From Sipunculus nudus (Eukaryota > Annelida > Sipuncula > Golfingiida > Sipunculidae): a stretch of DNA of 64,000 bases. Under the pieces are notes generated by a model, which was not told the DNA's origin, searched no databases, and saw nothing but the letters and a program-made list of their open reading frames with translations. A program made the translations under genes and the position numbers. The DNA lies in NCBI GenBank assembly GCA_026874595.1, contig CM049313.1:63678159-63742158 (forward strand), read 5' to 3'. The first letter of the stretch is position 1; each line of letters begins with the position of its first letter. Of this stretch, positions 62,291 through 64,000 are shown piece after piece.

Positions 62291-64000
62291 TATTATGCAC
62301 ACATAAGGATTTCATCTTTGTAGTTTAGAAAGCTGAAAGAAATTGGCCAAATATTGTAGCTTTGATTAATGTTTTTATGAGACCATGTCAGACCCAGGCT
62401 TAATCCAGCCCCTCTTCAGTCACCTGTATGTTGACCTTGTTGACCTTTCATCAGATTATGCATGCTTGAGCGAAGCATACACTGGGGCAGCCAGGCAACT
62501 AATGCCCAGCCACAGTTGATCCAGGTGTCCAACCAAACTCATCTATTAGTTGTTTTGAAAAACAACATAACAATAAACAATAAATTAATAATTTTGTATT
62601 TGTTTTTTTTTATAACAAATTAAAGAAAAATTTATAGAAAAGGAATTTGTTAGTTGATGAGTAACAGAAAGTTAACTTGCAGTTACTGATGATGTAAGAA
62701 TCTTGTATGGATGGATAGAATGTTAATGTTATTCCAAATAACACCATGCAGTCACCTATGGTATTTTTCAGTGAAATTTTAATGATAAAAAAAATAAATC
62801 ATATTATTCATTACTGATCATTAGGGATCATATGAATTGATGATAGACAAAGATGCAGTTGATAATATTAATCTAGATTCCTACTGTGTCTAGTGTGTAG
62901 ATTGATGTGAAAGTAGTCCAAAGTGAATATATTACATTTATTTTTTTTAACATAAATAAAAGTCATAAAACCAGGTACTTATGATCATTATTTAAATTTG
63001 TGAATTTTGTATATTCTGGATTCTCAACATCATTGTTTGGCTAAAACTGAATAAATACTAGACATTGTGCGAATGCTTTGCAAATGTATTTGAATACGAA
63101 TATGAATATGTACTGCATTAAACAATTTTATTGCATAAGAATGGGAATTCAGGTAAAAATGAAAGTATTTGAATACCAGTGCAGATACTTTCAAAATGTA
63201 TTCATGAATGTATTCATGAATATATTCTATAATATTATTTCAATAATCATTTCAGTTATTTTTTATTTAAAAAAATCATATGATTTTCTTATTATTTTTT
63301 TAATAAAAATTATATTGGCACAATATTTGTTATTAAATTTTAATAAATAGTTAAACTCTTTTATTATATGTGCTGCTTATAAGTTATATGGCCAAGTCAA
63401 AATCTGTGTGACAATAGCACTCCATTTGTTAATAAAATAAATGAAATCAATCCTCTTCCCTGTCTCCAAAGATACTATCAAAATCATACATAAGCTAAAC
63501 ACCAACAACTCATAATAAAGCTTGTATTTATTACCACACAAAACAAGCATGTGCCTCTTTCCCAAATCATATTTTTTATCATATAAAAACCATGGGTCCC
63601 TTGTTTTTATTCGTGTCCAGTGAGGCAAATGAATACACATCAAAACTGACTGATCAGCCAATATTTCAACATGATAAGATACAAATAAATATGGTACAGT
63701 GATCACAAGTATATAAAATTACATATTTGCCATATTACTAAAACGTATTAAACAGTATGTATAAGGTGGTTAATAAATATTATCTATCACATTGGTATAA
63801 ATTTAACAAAAGATAAATCAATTTTTAGAACATTTCCAAGAAGGAACAAAAAGAGATTAAAAATAATTGTTATATGCATTTCAAACAACAATATGTAGTG
63901 ATAAAAAACATTGCCAAAAAAATATAATATTGAAAAAATATTTGAAAATGAAAATATTTAAACAGATACTTCGCATTTTTATTTTCAATACATCACATGA
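62291..64000. other. Non-coding stretch at the right end
   Basis: Very AT-rich. It has a small hairpin, ATGCTTGAGCGAAGCAT, at 62462-62478 and TATTCATGAATGTATTCATGAATATATTC-type short repeats near 63195-63225 (described only as TATTCATGAA words). The frames at 63078-63350 and 63377-63706 have no homology or splice support. Confidence 0.45.

Overview
The window looks like nuclear DNA of a lophotrochozoan animal, most likely a bivalve mollusc. It is AT-rich. Its genes are split by introns with GT..AG borders. It carries many poly-G and (TA)n runs, several families of short transposons, and repeats with GTCCGTCCG heads and GGTCAAGGTCA bodies of the kind common in bivalve genomes. The organism call is inference. 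No bacterial, CRISPR or rRNA features are present.

Three gene models are well supported by exon-by-exon translation with matching splice phases. (1) 12839-14265 on the minus strand is a homologue of nuclear receptor 2C2-associated protein (NR2C2AP), with a possible extra 5' exon at 15043-15206. (2) 48300-50613 on the plus strand is an AMN1-like leucine-rich-repeat protein; its first coding exon is uncertain (candidate at 46217-46251). (3) 54739-59941 on the plus strand is the C15orf40 (UPF0235/DUF167) homologue, which has a 2-base insertion breaking exon 3. Weaker coding signals lie at 4490-4744, 9279-10276 (decayed) and 830-938. A degenerate LINE reverse transcriptase lies at 39690-40335 on the minus strand.

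The largest structure is a satellite block at about 17.3-35.6 kb. A 179-bp satellite runs on the plus strand from 17563 to 28359 (about 60 monomers). It contains three near-identical copies of a 1789-bp ten-monomer unit. After a 2.5-kb non-repetitive spacer, a related subfamily runs in the opposite orientation from 30880 to 35440 (about 25 monomers). Both outer edges carry degenerate monomers sharing a CAAGCCATGCAT variant, followed by a boundary motif (TCCGGATAGCTTGA and its complement). The whole block is therefore organised as a giant inverted repeat. Every homogenised monomer holds a strongly dyad-symmetric segment.

The rest is intergenic or intronic DNA with mobile elements. These include a 406-bp MITE with TAA target duplications (3705-4110), two copies of a 220-bp MITE with perfect 5-bp target duplications (7318-7540 and 41122-41341), a 3.06-kb terminal-inverted-repeat element (42431-45494) containing a 560-bp repeat that recurs inverted at 52785-53345, a minisatellite family at two loci in opposite orientation (37866-38240 and 53346-53480), a probable tRNA-derived SINE, and repeats carrying clusters of AGGTCA half-sites. 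The genes show no functional link to one another; this is an ordinary animal gene neighbourhood interrupted by a large satellite block.
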